This document shows, piece by piece, positions 7,795 through 16,378 of a stretch of 64,000 nucleotides of DNA; within the stretch, counting starts at the first letter, position 1; every line of letters begins with the position of its first letter. A program made the position numbers and the translations under genes. Origin of the DNA: Polluticoccus soli (GTDB lineage Bacteria; Bacteroidota; Bacteroidia; Chitinophagales; Chitinophagaceae); NCBI RefSeq assembly GCF_029269745.1, contig NZ_JARJHT010000001.1:1488001-1552000 (forward strand), written 5' to 3'. The notes beneath the pieces are model-generated. The model did no database searches, was not told the DNA's origin, and saw nothing but the letters and a program-made list of their open reading frames with translations.

Positions 7795-9168
7795 ATGAGC
7801 GAGCAGATCTCCACTTTTATTGCCAAAAGCAAGGTGAAAGCCAGCGACCTTGAGCATAAGCGCAAACTTGCTTTCAATATCCAGAAGTATGCCGAAACGG
7901 TAGTGAAGGGCAAGCAACAATTTTTTGATCTTGACCTGGCCCGCAGGCGCGCGAAGAACGTGAAGTGGAAGACCATGGAAAATCTCGACATGTACCTTGA
8001 GGAGTTTGAAAAGAACTTTACAGCACGCGGCGGCAAGGTGATCTGGGCCGAGACGGCTGACGATGCGTTGCAGGCAGTGTTAGATATCTGCAAGGAAAAA
8101 GATACAAAGCAGGTCGTGAAGTCGAAGTCGATGGTGACGGAAGAGATACACCTGAACGACTTCCTGGCCAAACACAATATCGAATCGGTTGAAACCGACC
8201 TTGGTGAATATATACAACAGCTGGATGGCGAAGCGCCTTACCACATTGTAACACCGGCCATGCACAAGAGCAAGGAAGACGTTGCGAAACTGTTTCATGA
8301 AAAGCTGGGTGTCGAGCCACATCTTTCTCCAGCCGAGCTGACACAAATAGCCCGCAAGAATCTCCGCGAAAAATATACCTCCAGCGAGGTGGGCATAACC
8401 GGTGGTAATTTTTTGATAGCTGATACCGGCGCAGTGTGCGTCAGTGAAAACGAAGGCAATGGCAGGTTATCTACCGCCTTCCCGAAAACGCATATCGCTA
8501 TCGTGGGGATTGAAAAAGTATTGCCTTCTCTAAAAGACCTGTCGCTGTTCTGGCCTTTGCTGGCTACTTATGGAACGGGACAAAATGTTACAGTATATAA
8601 TACCATATTTACTGGCGGCCGTCAGCAAGGCGAAGTAGATGGACCAACCGAAATGTATGTAGTGCTGCTGGACAATGGCCGCACAAATCTTTTGCGTAAA
8701 GAGGTACGTGAAAGCATGTACTGCATCCGTTGCGGATCGTGCCTGAATGCCTGCCCGGTATATAAGAACATAGGTGGCCACGCGTACGGTACAACTTATA
8801 GCGGTCCCATAGGTTCTGTGATCTCTCCGCATCTGAAAGAGATGAGCGATTTCAAGCACCTTAGCTATGCATCAAGCCTGTGTGGCAACTGTACTGAAGT
8901 ATGCCCGGTGAAGATCAATATACACGAGATGCTGCTGGAGAACCGTCACATCGCTGTGGAAGAAGGTTATACAGATTTTAGTGAACGCGCCGCGTGGAAA
9001 GCCTGGAAGCTGGCAATGATGAACCGACCACTTATGAACATGGCAGGTGCAAAGGTGAAAAACAAAGTAGTGAATACACTGTTTGAGAAAAGCTGGGTGA
9101 ATACGCGCGGACAGTTGCATTTTGGCAAAACGTTCAATCAACTGTGGAAAGAACGCAGTAAGCAATAG
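7795..9168 (+). CDS. lutB: LutB/LldF-type iron-sulfur lactate utilization protein
   Basis: About 457 residues from the ATG at 7795. An N-terminal LUD domain (residues about 60-290, with TGGNFLIADTGAVCVSENEGNGRL) is followed by two 4Fe-4S ferredoxin motifs: CIRCGSCLNACP near residue 310 and CGNCTEVCP near 363. The family (LutB of Bacillus, YkgF/LldF) forms part of an L-lactate-oxidising complex with LutA and LutC, which are not adjacent here. It sits 5 bases upstream of a polysaccharide deacetylase gene, so the two are probably co-transcribed. Family membership is clear. Lactate as substrate is inferred from relatives. Confidence 0.9.
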   Translation: MSEQISTFIAKSKVKASDLEHKRKLAFNIQKYAETVVKGKQQFFDLDLARRRAKNVKWKTMENLDMYLEEFEKNFTARGGKVIWAETADDALQAVLDICKEKDTKQVVKSKSMVTEEIHLNDFLAKHNIESVETDLGEYIQQLDGEAPYHIVTPAMHKSKEDVAKLFHEKLGVEPHLSPAELTQIARKNLREKYTSSEVGITGGNFLIADTGAVCVSENEGNGRLSTAFPKTHIAIVGIEKVLPSLKDLSLFWPLLATYGTGQNVTVYNTIFTGGRQQGEVDGPTEMYVVLLDNGRTNLLRKEVRESMYCIRCGSCLNACPVYKNIGGHAYGTTYSGPIGSVISPHLKEMSDFKHLSYASSLCGNCTEVCPVKINIHEMLLENRHIAVEEGYTDFSERAAWKAWKLAMMNRPLMNMAGAKVKNKVVNTLFEKSWVNTRGQLHFGKTFNQLWKERSKQ

Positions 9169-9173
9169 CCATA

Positions 9174-10478
9174 ATGCAAGCGCCGATATACACAACTAAA
9201 AAAAGCAACCGGCTTATTTATGTGCTGGATTGGTTGTTTAACGAGCAGCTGAAAACCGGCTATAAGTTTATTGAAAGCGAGAACGAAGCCCGCGAAGAAA
9301 AATTTCTAATCTCGTACGGAGTAGAATTTCCAAACGCTCTTAACATACCTGATTCAGGTTTGCTTTGGGAAACAGATATCGCGCAGCAACAAATAAGAAA
9401 AGGAAGTAGGGAGAACACCCCAATTTTATTTGCAAGTGACGATGGTGCACACCAGTTGCCTTTCGATCTACTTTCCGCCATTTTTTTTCTTTTATCCCGC
9501 TACGAGGAATATTTAAGTTTCACGCCCGATAAACACGGGCGTTATCCGGCTACAAATAGCATTTTGTTTCGTGAAGGTTTGTTGGAGCAGCCTATTGTTG
9601 ACGAGTGGGTTGAAAAATTCCGTCAATTGCTTCGGGCTCAGTATTCACTAGTCGTCGACGCACCGCGATTTAGCTTTCAGCCTAGTTACGATATAGACAT
9701 TGCCTGGTCATACAAGTACAAAGGCGCGTATAGAACGCTGGGCGCGCTGGCAAAAAACATTTTGTCAGGAGACGTGGGCGTTGCCAAGCGGCAACTGAAT
9801 GTCTTATCGGGCAAAGAGCAGGACCCATATGATAGCTTTGACTGGTTAGAGCAACTACACAAGCGTCTTGGCCTGTCGCCAAACTATTATGTGTTGGCAT
9901 CTCTGAAAACAACTCCCTTCGACAAAAATATTCACCCGCAGCATCCGGAAATGCAGAAGCTCATCCGCTCACTTGCCGGTGAAGGCTCAATTGGATTACA
10001 CCCTTCTTACTACGGTGATGAAAAGCAAGAATTGCTTGGAGAAGAAAAGGCGTCTTTAGAAAAGATCATTGGTAAAAAAATCACCAGTTCACGACAGCAC
10101 TATATAAAGCTAACCCTGCCTGATACTTATCGTGCTTTGATGAGCATCGGGATTAGCAATGACTACAGTATGGGGTATGGAACCCACCTTGGTTTCCGTG
10201 CCGGCACCGGGCAATCATTTTTTTGGTTCGATATTCAATCAGACAAACAATCTCCGCTCCGCGTGCACCCGTTTTGTTTCATGGACACGACGGCTCATTT
10301 TGATCACGGATTGACTGTTGATGCGGCGTTTGAAAAGCTATATGAAATGGCGCAGCGCCTGAAGGCCTGCAATAGTCAGCTCACAACAATATTTCACAAT
10401 TTTTCGCTGGGGACCGACAAACAATGGTCGGGTTGGAAAGAAGCATATTCGGCTTTTGTACAGAAAATTATTTCCTGA
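9174..10478 (+). CDS. Polysaccharide deacetylase family protein (NodB-like)
   Basis: A 434-residue protein with an N-terminal region (to about 160) containing LSAIFFLLSRYEEYL and HGRYPATNS, then a NodB-like fold with SYDIDIAWSY (motif 1, near residue 171), IGLHPSYYG (the histidine motif, near 275) and SRQHYIKLTLPDTYRAL. Such enzymes remove N-acetyl groups from glycans with a metal ion. The classical HxxxH motif is degenerate (HPSYYG). No signal peptide is seen, so it may act in the cytoplasm. It follows lutB by 5 bases. Its end overlaps the convergent L,D-transpeptidase gene by 11 bases. Confidence 0.78.
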   Translation: MQAPIYTTKKSNRLIYVLDWLFNEQLKTGYKFIESENEAREEKFLISYGVEFPNALNIPDSGLLWETDIAQQQIRKGSRENTPILFASDDGAHQLPFDLLSAIFFLLSRYEEYLSFTPDKHGRYPATNSILFREGLLEQPIVDEWVEKFRQLLRAQYSLVVDAPRFSFQPSYDIDIAWSYKYKGAYRTLGALAKNILSGDVGVAKRQLNVLSGKEQDPYDSFDWLEQLHKRLGLSPNYYVLASLKTTPFDKNIHPQHPEMQKLIRSLAGEGSIGLHPSYYGDEKQELLGEEKASLEKIIGKKITSSRQHYIKLTLPDTYRALMSIGISNDYSMGYGTHLGFRAGTGQSFFWFDIQSDKQSPLRVHPFCFMDTTAHFDHGLTVDAAFEKLYEMAQRLKACNSQLTTIFHNFSLGTDKQWSGWKEAYSAFVQKIIS

Positions 10479-11178
10479 TAACAACCTTTGTTCCTACACC
10501 CACGAAGGTGTAGAGTTCTTCAATATCCTTGTTCTTCAGCGCAACGCAGCCGTCTGTCCAGCCAACGCCCATCTCGATCATGTCATCACCACCTTTCCAG
10601 ATGCCGTGTATGCCAATGTCACCACCTATCCTTGCCGACTGAGGAATTTTACCTTCTGCTTTTAGCTTATTGAATCTTATACGTGCTGAGTCATTTGGAT
10701 AACTGAGTAACATGAATTTGTTATACTTCGAATTGGGATTTTTAGCTGAAATATGAAAAATGCCTTCCGGGGTGCACCTGTCGCCCTCCATACATTTATT
10801 CATCTTGGGATTGGGACCAAACACCGCGCGATAGTTACGCACCATGCGCTTCCTGTAAAAAACCTGGACGGTATACCTCGACTTATCGACCAGCACCATC
10901 ACAGAGTCTTTGTTCAATGTATCGGGTGAGATCGGAACGCGGCGACCAACTGCCAATACTTTTGGAGTGATGGTAGTTTCGGTAATGCGCATCAAGCCCT
11001 GGCTGTACTGTATCTCGCGCACAATGTTGCCTTTGCCGTCACTATATTCTTTCAGGATCTTCAGATCGCGTGGTACATCTGTCTTCTTCTCCTGCGCCGT
11101 CGCGCAGAAAACAGTCATACCGGCAAGGACGGTAAATAATATTTTTAAGCCACTGTATTCTCTAATACTATGCTTCAT
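10468..11178 (-). CDS. L,D-transpeptidase (YkuD family), secreted
   Basis: A 236-residue protein with an N-terminal signal sequence (LKILFTVLAGMTVFCATAQ). The YkuD catalytic domain occupies about residues 92-235: VLVDKSRYTVQVFYRK opens it, and the active site reads IHGIWKGG (His191) and GWTDGCVAL (Cys211, the nucleophile). These enzymes form 3-3 crosslinks in peptidoglycan or attach proteins to it. The conserved Ser in the S-x-G-C motif is replaced by Thr-Asp-Gly-Cys, a common variant. It is monocistronic, divergent from the MntR-type regulator and convergent with the deacetylase. Confidence 0.9.
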   Translation of the reverse strand: MKHSIREYSGLKILFTVLAGMTVFCATAQEKKTDVPRDLKILKEYSDGKGNIVREIQYSQGLMRITETTITPKVLAVGRRVPISPDTLNKDSVMVLVDKSRYTVQVFYRKRMVRNYRAVFGPNPKMNKCMEGDRCTPEGIFHISAKNPNSKYNKFMLLSYPNDSARIRFNKLKAEGKIPQSARIGGDIGIHGIWKGGDDMIEMGVGWTDGCVALKNKDIEELYTFVGVGTKVVIRK

Positions 11179-11304
11179 AACCTAATAGCAGCGATAAAAA
11201 CGGGATATACGAAACTAACGAAAAACCTTGAAAATTGCGGCGGCTGTGGCCGTTTTTAGGTTTTCTTTAGCAGGTGCGTTAAAGGCATGCGCTGTCAATT
11301 CGGC

Positions 11305-11312
11305 TATCTTTC
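11305..11312 (+). promoter_or_regulatory. Probable -7 element for the MntR/DtxR-type regulator
   Basis: TATCTTTC matches TAnnTTTG at 7 of 8 positions and lies 9 bases before the ATG. Confidence 0.35.
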
Positions 11313-11321
11313 TTATTTTCG

Positions 11322-11984
11322 ATGATGCTTCCGCTGAGTTTTACAGAAGAGAATTACTTAAAGGCAATATATAGTATCCAACAACAGAATGGAATAGGTG
11401 AAGTTTCGGTGAATGAAATAGCCGAAAGGATGAATACAAGGCCGGCGACTGTAACCGATATGCTACGTAAGCTGTCGGAAAAACAACTGATCCATTACGA
11501 GAAATATAAGAAGGTGCAACTTTCTGCTACCGGCAAAAAAGAGGCGCTTGGTATCCTAAGAAAACATCGTCTCTGGGAAACCTTCCTGCATAAAAAGCTC
11601 AACTTTTCGTGGGATGAAGTTCATGAGGTAGCCGAACAGCTGGAGCATATCCATTCTCAAAAGTTAGTGGATAAGCTAGATGAATTTTTGGGCTATCCCG
11701 AATTCGACCCGCATGGCGACCCAATACCGAAGCCCAACGGCGACATGCCGTCTACTAGTGCAGTACCACTCTCAGATGCTGAGCCGAATAATCAATATAA
11801 GATAGTAGCTGTTCGCGATACCTCAACAGCTTTCCTCATGCAGTTGAAGAGATATAACCTGGAGATTGGGACACTTATTACCATATCGGAGAAAATGCCG
11901 TACGACAACAGCGTGCTGATTGAAAGCCAGGGAACCAATTACCAGCTTTCAGAGAAGATAGCGGGCAACCTTTTGGTCGTTTAG
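11322..11984 (+). CDS. Metal-dependent transcriptional regulator, DtxR/MntR family
   Basis: A 220-residue protein. The N-terminal winged helix (about 5-65: FTEENYLKAIYSIQQQNG, VNEIAERMNTRPATVTDMLRKLSEKQLIHYE) is followed by the metal-binding dimerisation domain (HRLWETFLHKKLNF, VHEVAEQLEHIHSQKLVDKLDEFLG) and a C-terminal SH3-like FeoA-type domain (about 150-220). The EAEQLEH-type helix carries Glu and His residues placed like the metal ligands of MntR and DtxR. It probably represses manganese or iron uptake genes when metal is plentiful. The target genes are not next to it. It shares a 4-base stop (TTAG) with convergent DUF2480. Confidence 0.9.
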   Translation: MMLPLSFTEENYLKAIYSIQQQNGIGEVSVNEIAERMNTRPATVTDMLRKLSEKQLIHYEKYKKVQLSATGKKEALGILRKHRLWETFLHKKLNFSWDEVHEVAEQLEHIHSQKLVDKLDEFLGYPEFDPHGDPIPKPNGDMPSTSAVPLSDAEPNNQYKIVAVRDTSTAFLMQLKRYNLEIGTLITISEKMPYDNSVLIESQGTNYQLSEKIAGNLLVV

Positions 11985-12499
11985 TTTTTGACTAACGGTT
12001 TTTTGTAAACAGGAACAGTAGAGCAGGGCTCTCCATACATCAGCGATTTTACCACAGGTCGAAGTTTGCTTGTAATGGCAACATAAGCCATATCAGGGAT
12101 AGGCGTTTCGCCGCAGCCCTTTATCACAACTCGTTTGTCAGCATACTCAGTGACATCGATATCCGCGATACGTTGAATCAATACCTGTTTTTTCAGTTCT
12201 TCAGGAGTGCCGAAATTTACCGACGCCGCATGTGGCTGCAGGTAGGAGGCCGCCAGCATATAAGCCCACACTGGGATGATAGCATCTACAGAACAATAAA
12301 GAGATACATGCTTATTGGCGTAAGGACTCCAGTCAACCGTCTGCAGAGCCGTACGATAATCCTTTTCGCGCAATATCATCTCGCGAAACAAAAACGGCTT
12401 CAGATCGAAGGCTGCCGTTGCTTCATCTTTTAAAACGAACTCCGCAAGGTCCAGTGTTATTATCCCGCTTTCAGCGACTTTATTTACGATTGGTTCCAT
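11981..12499 (-). CDS. DUF2480 family protein
   Basis: A 172-residue protein matching the Bacteroidota-specific DUF2480 family: LDLAEFVLKDEATAAFDLKPFLFREMILREKDYR near the N-terminus, and VVIKGCGETPIPDMAYV with a conserved Cys in the second half. No function is established. An exact -7 element (TAAATTTG) lies 9 bases before the ATG. The gene is convergent with the MntR-type regulator and is separated from upstream ppiD by a strong terminator. Confidence 0.88.
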   Translation of the reverse strand: MEPIVNKVAESGIITLDLAEFVLKDEATAAFDLKPFLFREMILREKDYRTALQTVDWSPYANKHVSLYCSVDAIIPVWAYMLAASYLQPHAASVNFGTPEELKKQVLIQRIADIDVTEYADKRVVIKGCGETPIPDMAYVAITSKLRPVVKSLMYGEPCSTVPVYKKPLVKN

Positions 12500-12508
12500 A
12501 AGACTCTA

Positions 12509-12516
12509 CAAATTTA
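12509..12516 (-). promoter_or_regulatory. -7 promoter element for the DUF2480 gene
   Basis: TAAATTTG on the minus strand, 9 bases before the ATG. Confidence 0.6.
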
Positions 12517-12540
12517 CGAAAGGTTTTCGCGTCAATAACA

Positions 12541-12570
12541 AAACTGCCCCGGACATCCGGGGCAGTTTTA
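12541..12570 (-). terminator. Terminator of ppiD
   Basis: A GC-rich 13-bp stem (12541-12553 with 12556-12568, tight loop) is flanked by A and T runs. It lies 30 bases after the ppiD stop codon on the minus strand. Confidence 0.88.
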
Positions 12571-12598
12571 GTCAATACGGTCTTAAGATATTGTGATA

Positions 12599-14749
12599 TT
12601 ACAAATTCTGCGTATGGTATTTGATGGTTGCGGTTTTTCTAAGCACTTCCTGCATTACAGAAGCCAGCGTGTTTTTCGATTGCATATCTAACATTGCCTT
12701 TTGCTGGTTCAGGATCATTGGATCGTTAGGCATTGGTTTGTTGCCCCTCATAATAACACTGAGGTAGATAACACCGTCCTGTCCGGTAATGCCAGGTGAC
12801 ATTGTGTTAGGTTTGAAACCGTCGAAGAAGCAATAACCAACAGCTTTCGGCTCGTAACCGAGGTTAGGTGCAAATGGGCTAGCCAGGTTGAAAGAATCTG
12901 CTTGTTGTACAGGTTGACCAGCGGCTTGAGCTACAGCATCCAGAGATGTTGAAGACTTATACCTGTTTTTCAGCATTTCTGCTTTTTTTTCAGCCCGTAC
13001 AGCTGCTTCCATGCCTGGACGCATAGCAGCGTCAAGTTTCATCAAACCTTTTTCTTGTTTGCTCGACAGTTTTGCTACAACATACCTGTTTTCCAATGCG
13101 AACACTTGAGATACATCCCCAACTTTCGCATCGTACATCCACCTGATGATCTCACGTGCAGAACCAAAGCCAGCGATCATGAAATCATTTGCTTTTACAT
13201 TGTCGCCATTCCTCTTATTCAGGTTCTGCGTTTTAACTGCTTCATCAAATGCTTTTTCAGTATTGTTGCGGCCAGCAAATTCTGTGGCTTTTGCATAAGC
13301 TGCATTTTCAGTATTGTCGCCAGGATAAAGTGCCTTGCTAACCGTTGCGATCTTAACTGCAGGCTGCATACCTTTCCTTTCCAGTATTTCTATATAATGG
13401 TATCCCGCGTAAGCGTCGTTATCAACTTTCACTGTTTTTTTCTCCCCGGCACTTCCTTCAAAAGCGAAGTCAGCAAATTCTTTTGACAATTGACCTTTTT
13501 GCTGAAGGGTGAAGGTGTACTCGCCAGCTGTTTGCTTGCTGCCCGGGTCGTCGGAGTAACGTTCTACTACAGAACCAAATGGCGCACCACTTTTTATAGC
13601 AGCGATCGCACTATCCAGTTTCAGTTTTGCAGCGCTGTCGCTCAGCATTGGCTGGTTAGCATCTTCAATCTTTACAAGGATGTGCCTTACTTTAACTGAA
13701 TCCGGCATGCTTTGTTTGTCCAGCACTTTTGTCATTTTGTACATACCGTTCTCGAAATATGGACCGTATACAGAACCGACAGGGGCGTTCATGATAGAGT
13801 CTGCATATAAAGACATAAATGATGCCTTGTTAACGAAAGCAGGATTGAATGGTTCTTCAGAATTGCGGTTCACAAAACTCTCTGCATCGGCAGTCGAAGA
13901 AAATTCTGTTTTGAGTTGATTCAATGATCCAAGTGCACGCGCAGTATCTTCAGAAGAAGGCGTCACGTCGAAAGAAATGTACTCAATGCTTCGTGTTGGT
14001 TCTTCAATAGTGTACTGTTTTTCTTTTTTCTTCATGTAAGCATTCAGGTCCTCATCAGTCACTTTTACTTCAGCGTCATTAATAACAGCATAAGGAACTT
14101 TTACAAACCTTGCGCTGGCAATAGTACTTTGCTCTACCAGTTGTTTGTCCAACAGGAATTTTGGAGTGTAAACAAAGTTGGTAAGCAGGTTGTTATATTT
14201 TTTATTCAGGTTATTCCTAAGCACATAAGCTTTGATAGCTTCCCATTCTTCACGGGCTTTACCAGTTGGATCGTATTGATCAACCTGTTGCTCAAAAGCT
14301 TTTACACGCTGAGGATCGAACATCCTGGTATCAGGATTTGCAAACACAGGGTATTGCTGAACGATAGGGTCTGGAGCTGCGCCATATATAAGGTCGCGCT
14401 CTTCTTCTTTAGTAGAAGCGATACCCAGTTTTTCACATTCAACCGCCATCAGCTTTTCATTGATCAGCTCACGCAGTGCCTGCTCGTTGATCTGTGCGCG
14501 TGTTGCATCGTCAAGGGTCCTTCCTTTAGAACTGTAATTATATAAGATCTCGTATTCTTTGATCCTTTGCTGGTATTCTCTGACGTCGATCTTCTCGCCA
14601 TTAACGGTAGCAACACTCGAGTCCCGCCCAAACAGATCGCCGAATCTTCCGCTCGCAGCGTCCATTAATATGAAGCCCACCAATGCCAACACGATGATAA
14701 AAACCGTAAGCTTTCCGTATTTATCCCTGATTTTCTGAATTACAGCCAT
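12599..14749 (-). CDS. ppiD: PpiD-like membrane-anchored peptidyl-prolyl isomerase with SurA N-terminal domain
   Basis: A 716-residue periplasmic folding factor. A short cytoplasmic N-terminus is followed by one transmembrane anchor (about 13-31, LTVFIIVLALVGFILMDAA), a SurA-N chaperone domain (about 35-240: VNGEKIDVREYQQRIKEYE, INEQALRELINEKLM), then a parvulin domain (about 345-455: VKVRHILVK, GSVVERYSDDPGSKQTAGEY, GYHYIEILERK) and a long C-terminal domain. It assists outer-membrane and secreted proteins after Sec export. The length is larger than E. coli PpiD (623) but usual for the Bacteroidota form. Promoter element TAAATTTG lies 29 bases upstream. Confidence 0.92.
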   Translation of the reverse strand: MAVIQKIRDKYGKLTVFIIVLALVGFILMDAASGRFGDLFGRDSSVATVNGEKIDVREYQQRIKEYEILYNYSSKGRTLDDATRAQINEQALRELINEKLMAVECEKLGIASTKEEERDLIYGAAPDPIVQQYPVFANPDTRMFDPQRVKAFEQQVDQYDPTGKAREEWEAIKAYVLRNNLNKKYNNLLTNFVYTPKFLLDKQLVEQSTIASARFVKVPYAVINDAEVKVTDEDLNAYMKKKEKQYTIEEPTRSIEYISFDVTPSSEDTARALGSLNQLKTEFSSTADAESFVNRNSEEPFNPAFVNKASFMSLYADSIMNAPVGSVYGPYFENGMYKMTKVLDKQSMPDSVKVRHILVKIEDANQPMLSDSAAKLKLDSAIAAIKSGAPFGSVVERYSDDPGSKQTAGEYTFTLQQKGQLSKEFADFAFEGSAGEKKTVKVDNDAYAGYHYIEILERKGMQPAVKIATVSKALYPGDNTENAAYAKATEFAGRNNTEKAFDEAVKTQNLNKRNGDNVKANDFMIAGFGSAREIIRWMYDAKVGDVSQVFALENRYVVAKLSSKQEKGLMKLDAAMRPGMEAAVRAEKKAEMLKNRYKSSTSLDAVAQAAGQPVQQADSFNLASPFAPNLGYEPKAVGYCFFDGFKPNTMSPGITGQDGVIYLSVIMRGNKPMPNDPMILNQQKAMLDMQSKNTLASVMQEVLRKTATIKYHTQNL

Positions 14750-14778
14750 ATAGGTTATGTATTAATTTATAAGGACGG

Positions 14779-14786
14779 CAAATTTA
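14779..14786 (-). promoter_or_regulatory. -7 promoter element for ppiD
   Basis: TAAATTTG on the minus strand, 29 bases before the ATG, at the left edge of the oriC candidate. Confidence 0.6.
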
Positions 14787-14819
14787 GAAGAAAAAACGAC
14801 ATTATGAAGCGTGGAGGCT

Positions 14820-15140
14820 TATTTATCAATATTATACGGATAATATATAATAAGTCGCTCTCATCAGGCTGATTTTTAAATCAGTCGAGAGGTTGGGAAT
14901 AAATGTGGAATACTGTGGATTTCGTTGGTAAAAACAGGCTCATCTGCTGGAAATTTACCCAAGATGAGGTTGGCGCGATTTTTTTTAGTTGTTAATCGCT
15001 CGTTATTCACATCGGTTTACAGTATTCCCGTGGACGTTTTTACTAACGTGCACTACTATCCACATTTCCAGTATTTTATGTGAATATGCCCAACCAGCAA
15101 GGCTTTTCATTGTGAATAACCTTCGTCAGTGTGGGTATGA
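14820..15140. other. Candidate chromosomal replication origin (oriC): DnaA-box cluster with AT-rich element
   Basis: This 495-base gene-free gap between divergent ppiD and nadA contains 9-mers like the DnaA box TTATNCACA: exact at 15003-15011 (+) and 15111-15119 (-), one mismatch at 15056-15064 (+) and 15079-15087 (-), and weaker ones at 14904-14912, 14914-14922 and 15130-15138 (-). An AT-rich stretch at 14820-14854 could be the unwinding element. A hairpin CTGATTT/AAATCAG sits at 14869-14884 inside CTCTC/GAGAG arms. Context supports an origin: a parS cluster and mnmG lie 5 kb away, and gene polarity changes here. dnaA itself is not in the window. Function is inferred. Confidence 0.6.
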
Positions 15141-15245
15141 AATCAAAAACCTTAATTTGCAATAGGGATTCCGTTTTTGTTTCCCCAATTTCACACTGCT
15201 AATGATAATAGCTTCTTTTTAAAAAATCTTTTTATTCTTATTCTT

Positions 15246-16253
15246 ATGGATGTGGATTTGAGAATTGCAGAGGAAAAAATCGACGAAATTGGATTTTTGA
15301 ATGTGGAGATCGATCCGACTCTGGATCTTTTTGCAGAGATCGAAAAGTTGAAGAAAGAAAAGAATGCAGTGTTGTTAGCGCATTATTACCAGGAGCCGGA
15401 TATCCAGGATGTGGCTGATTATATAGGAGATAGTTTGGGGCTAGCCCAGGAGGCTGCGAGGACCGAGGCAGACATTATTGTATTCGCCGGAGTTCACTTC
15501 ATGGCCGAGACAGCCAAGATTCTAAATCCCAACAAAAAAGTTTTATTGCCAGATCTGAAAGCTGGATGTTCTTTAAGTGACAGTTGCCCACCTCCGGTTT
15601 TTAAACAGTTCAAGGAAAAGCATCCAGATCATTTGGTGATATCATATGTCAATTGTTCTGCGGGGATCAAAGCACTAAGTGATATTATCTGTACTTCTTC
15701 GAATGCACGCCAGATTGTGGAAAGCCTGCCGGAAGATCAGAAGATCATATTTGCACCAGACAAAAACCTGGGTGCATATATTAATAAGGTAACAGGTAGA
15801 AGCATGGTGTTGTGGAATGGAGCTTGCATGGTTCATGAAATATTTTCGTTGGAGAAGATCACCAAGTTAAAGAACCGACATCCTGACGCTAAACTTATTG
15901 CCCACCCCGAATGTGAGGATAGCGTTCTGAGATTAGCAGATTTCATAGGTTCCACGACGCAACTACTTAAGTATACACAAACCGACACCTCAAACAGTTT
16001 TATTGTTGCTACGGAAACGGGCATACTGCACCAAATGCAAAACAAGTCTCCGAGGAAAACCTTTATAGCTGCCCCGCCTGATAATGCTTGTGCATGCAAT
16101 GATTGCCCGCACATGAAATTAAATACGCTTGAGAAGTTATACCTCTGTATGAAGTATGAACTACCCGAGATCGTAATGGAAGAAACAACGCGACTTGAAG
16201 CTAAGAAACCAATAGATCGAATGCTTGAAATGAGCAAGCAGCTTGGATTATAG
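15246..16253 (+). CDS. nadA: Quinolinate synthase NadA
   Basis: A 4Fe-4S enzyme that condenses iminoaspartate with dihydroxyacetone phosphate to quinolinate in de novo NAD synthesis. The ATG at 15246 gives 335 residues beginning [18 protein letters not shown] start 23 codons earlier adds only a hydrophobic lead not expected in this cytosolic enzyme. Cluster ligands are Cys108 ([12 protein letters not shown]), Cys194 (WNGACMVHE) and Cys287 or Cys284 (CACNDCPHM). [19 protein letters not shown] and HPECEDSV are family signatures. nadB and nadC are not adjacent. A near match to the -7 element lies upstream at about 15152-15159. Confidence 0.96.
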   Translation: MDVDLRIAEEKIDEIGFLNVEIDPTLDLFAEIEKLKKEKNAVLLAHYYQEPDIQDVADYIGDSLGLAQEAARTEADIIVFAGVHFMAETAKILNPNKKVLLPDLKAGCSLSDSCPPPVFKQFKEKHPDHLVISYVNCSAGIKALSDIICTSSNARQIVESLPEDQKIIFAPDKNLGAYINKVTGRSMVLWNGACMVHEIFSLEKITKLKNRHPDAKLIAHPECEDSVLRLADFIGSTTQLLKYTQTDTSNSFIVATETGILHQMQNKSPRKTFIAAPPDNACACNDCPHMKLNTLEKLYLCMKYELPEIVMEETTRLEAKKPIDRMLEMSKQLGL

Positions 16254-16273
16254 CTGCTTGTTTAAAGTAATCG

Positions 16274-16310
16274 CAGTGTAAAGAATATTTACACTGTTGC
16301 TGGTATTTTG
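16274..16310 (+). terminator. Possible weak terminator of nadA
   Basis: A 9-bp stem CAGTGTAAA/TTTACACTG (16274-16282 with 16288-16296) is followed by a moderately T-rich tract, 21 bases after the nadA stop codon. The rest of the 125-base gap up to the next gene is AT-rich with no other feature seen. Confidence 0.45.
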
Positions 16311-16378
16311 TTTTCTAAAGAAAAAATTTCTAATTTGGGTCACTTTTATCTGTTAATTTTTGTATCAAAAAAACGAGT

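Noticed and set aside
11205-11275. Possible hairpin between the L,D-transpeptidase and MntR-type genes
   Set aside because: The arms pair only in short blocks separated by bulges; nothing decides for an operator or a terminator.
14820-15140. Reading the ppiD-nadA gap as a phage attachment site or riboswitch
   Set aside because: There is no tRNA, integrase or direct repeat at the edges, and no conserved riboswitch core was recognised. Repeated DnaA-like boxes fit an origin better.
15177-15245. Extended N-terminus of NadA
   Set aside because: The added 23 residues are hydrophobic and absent from this enzyme family's usual start. The ATG at 15246 gives the expected N-terminus.
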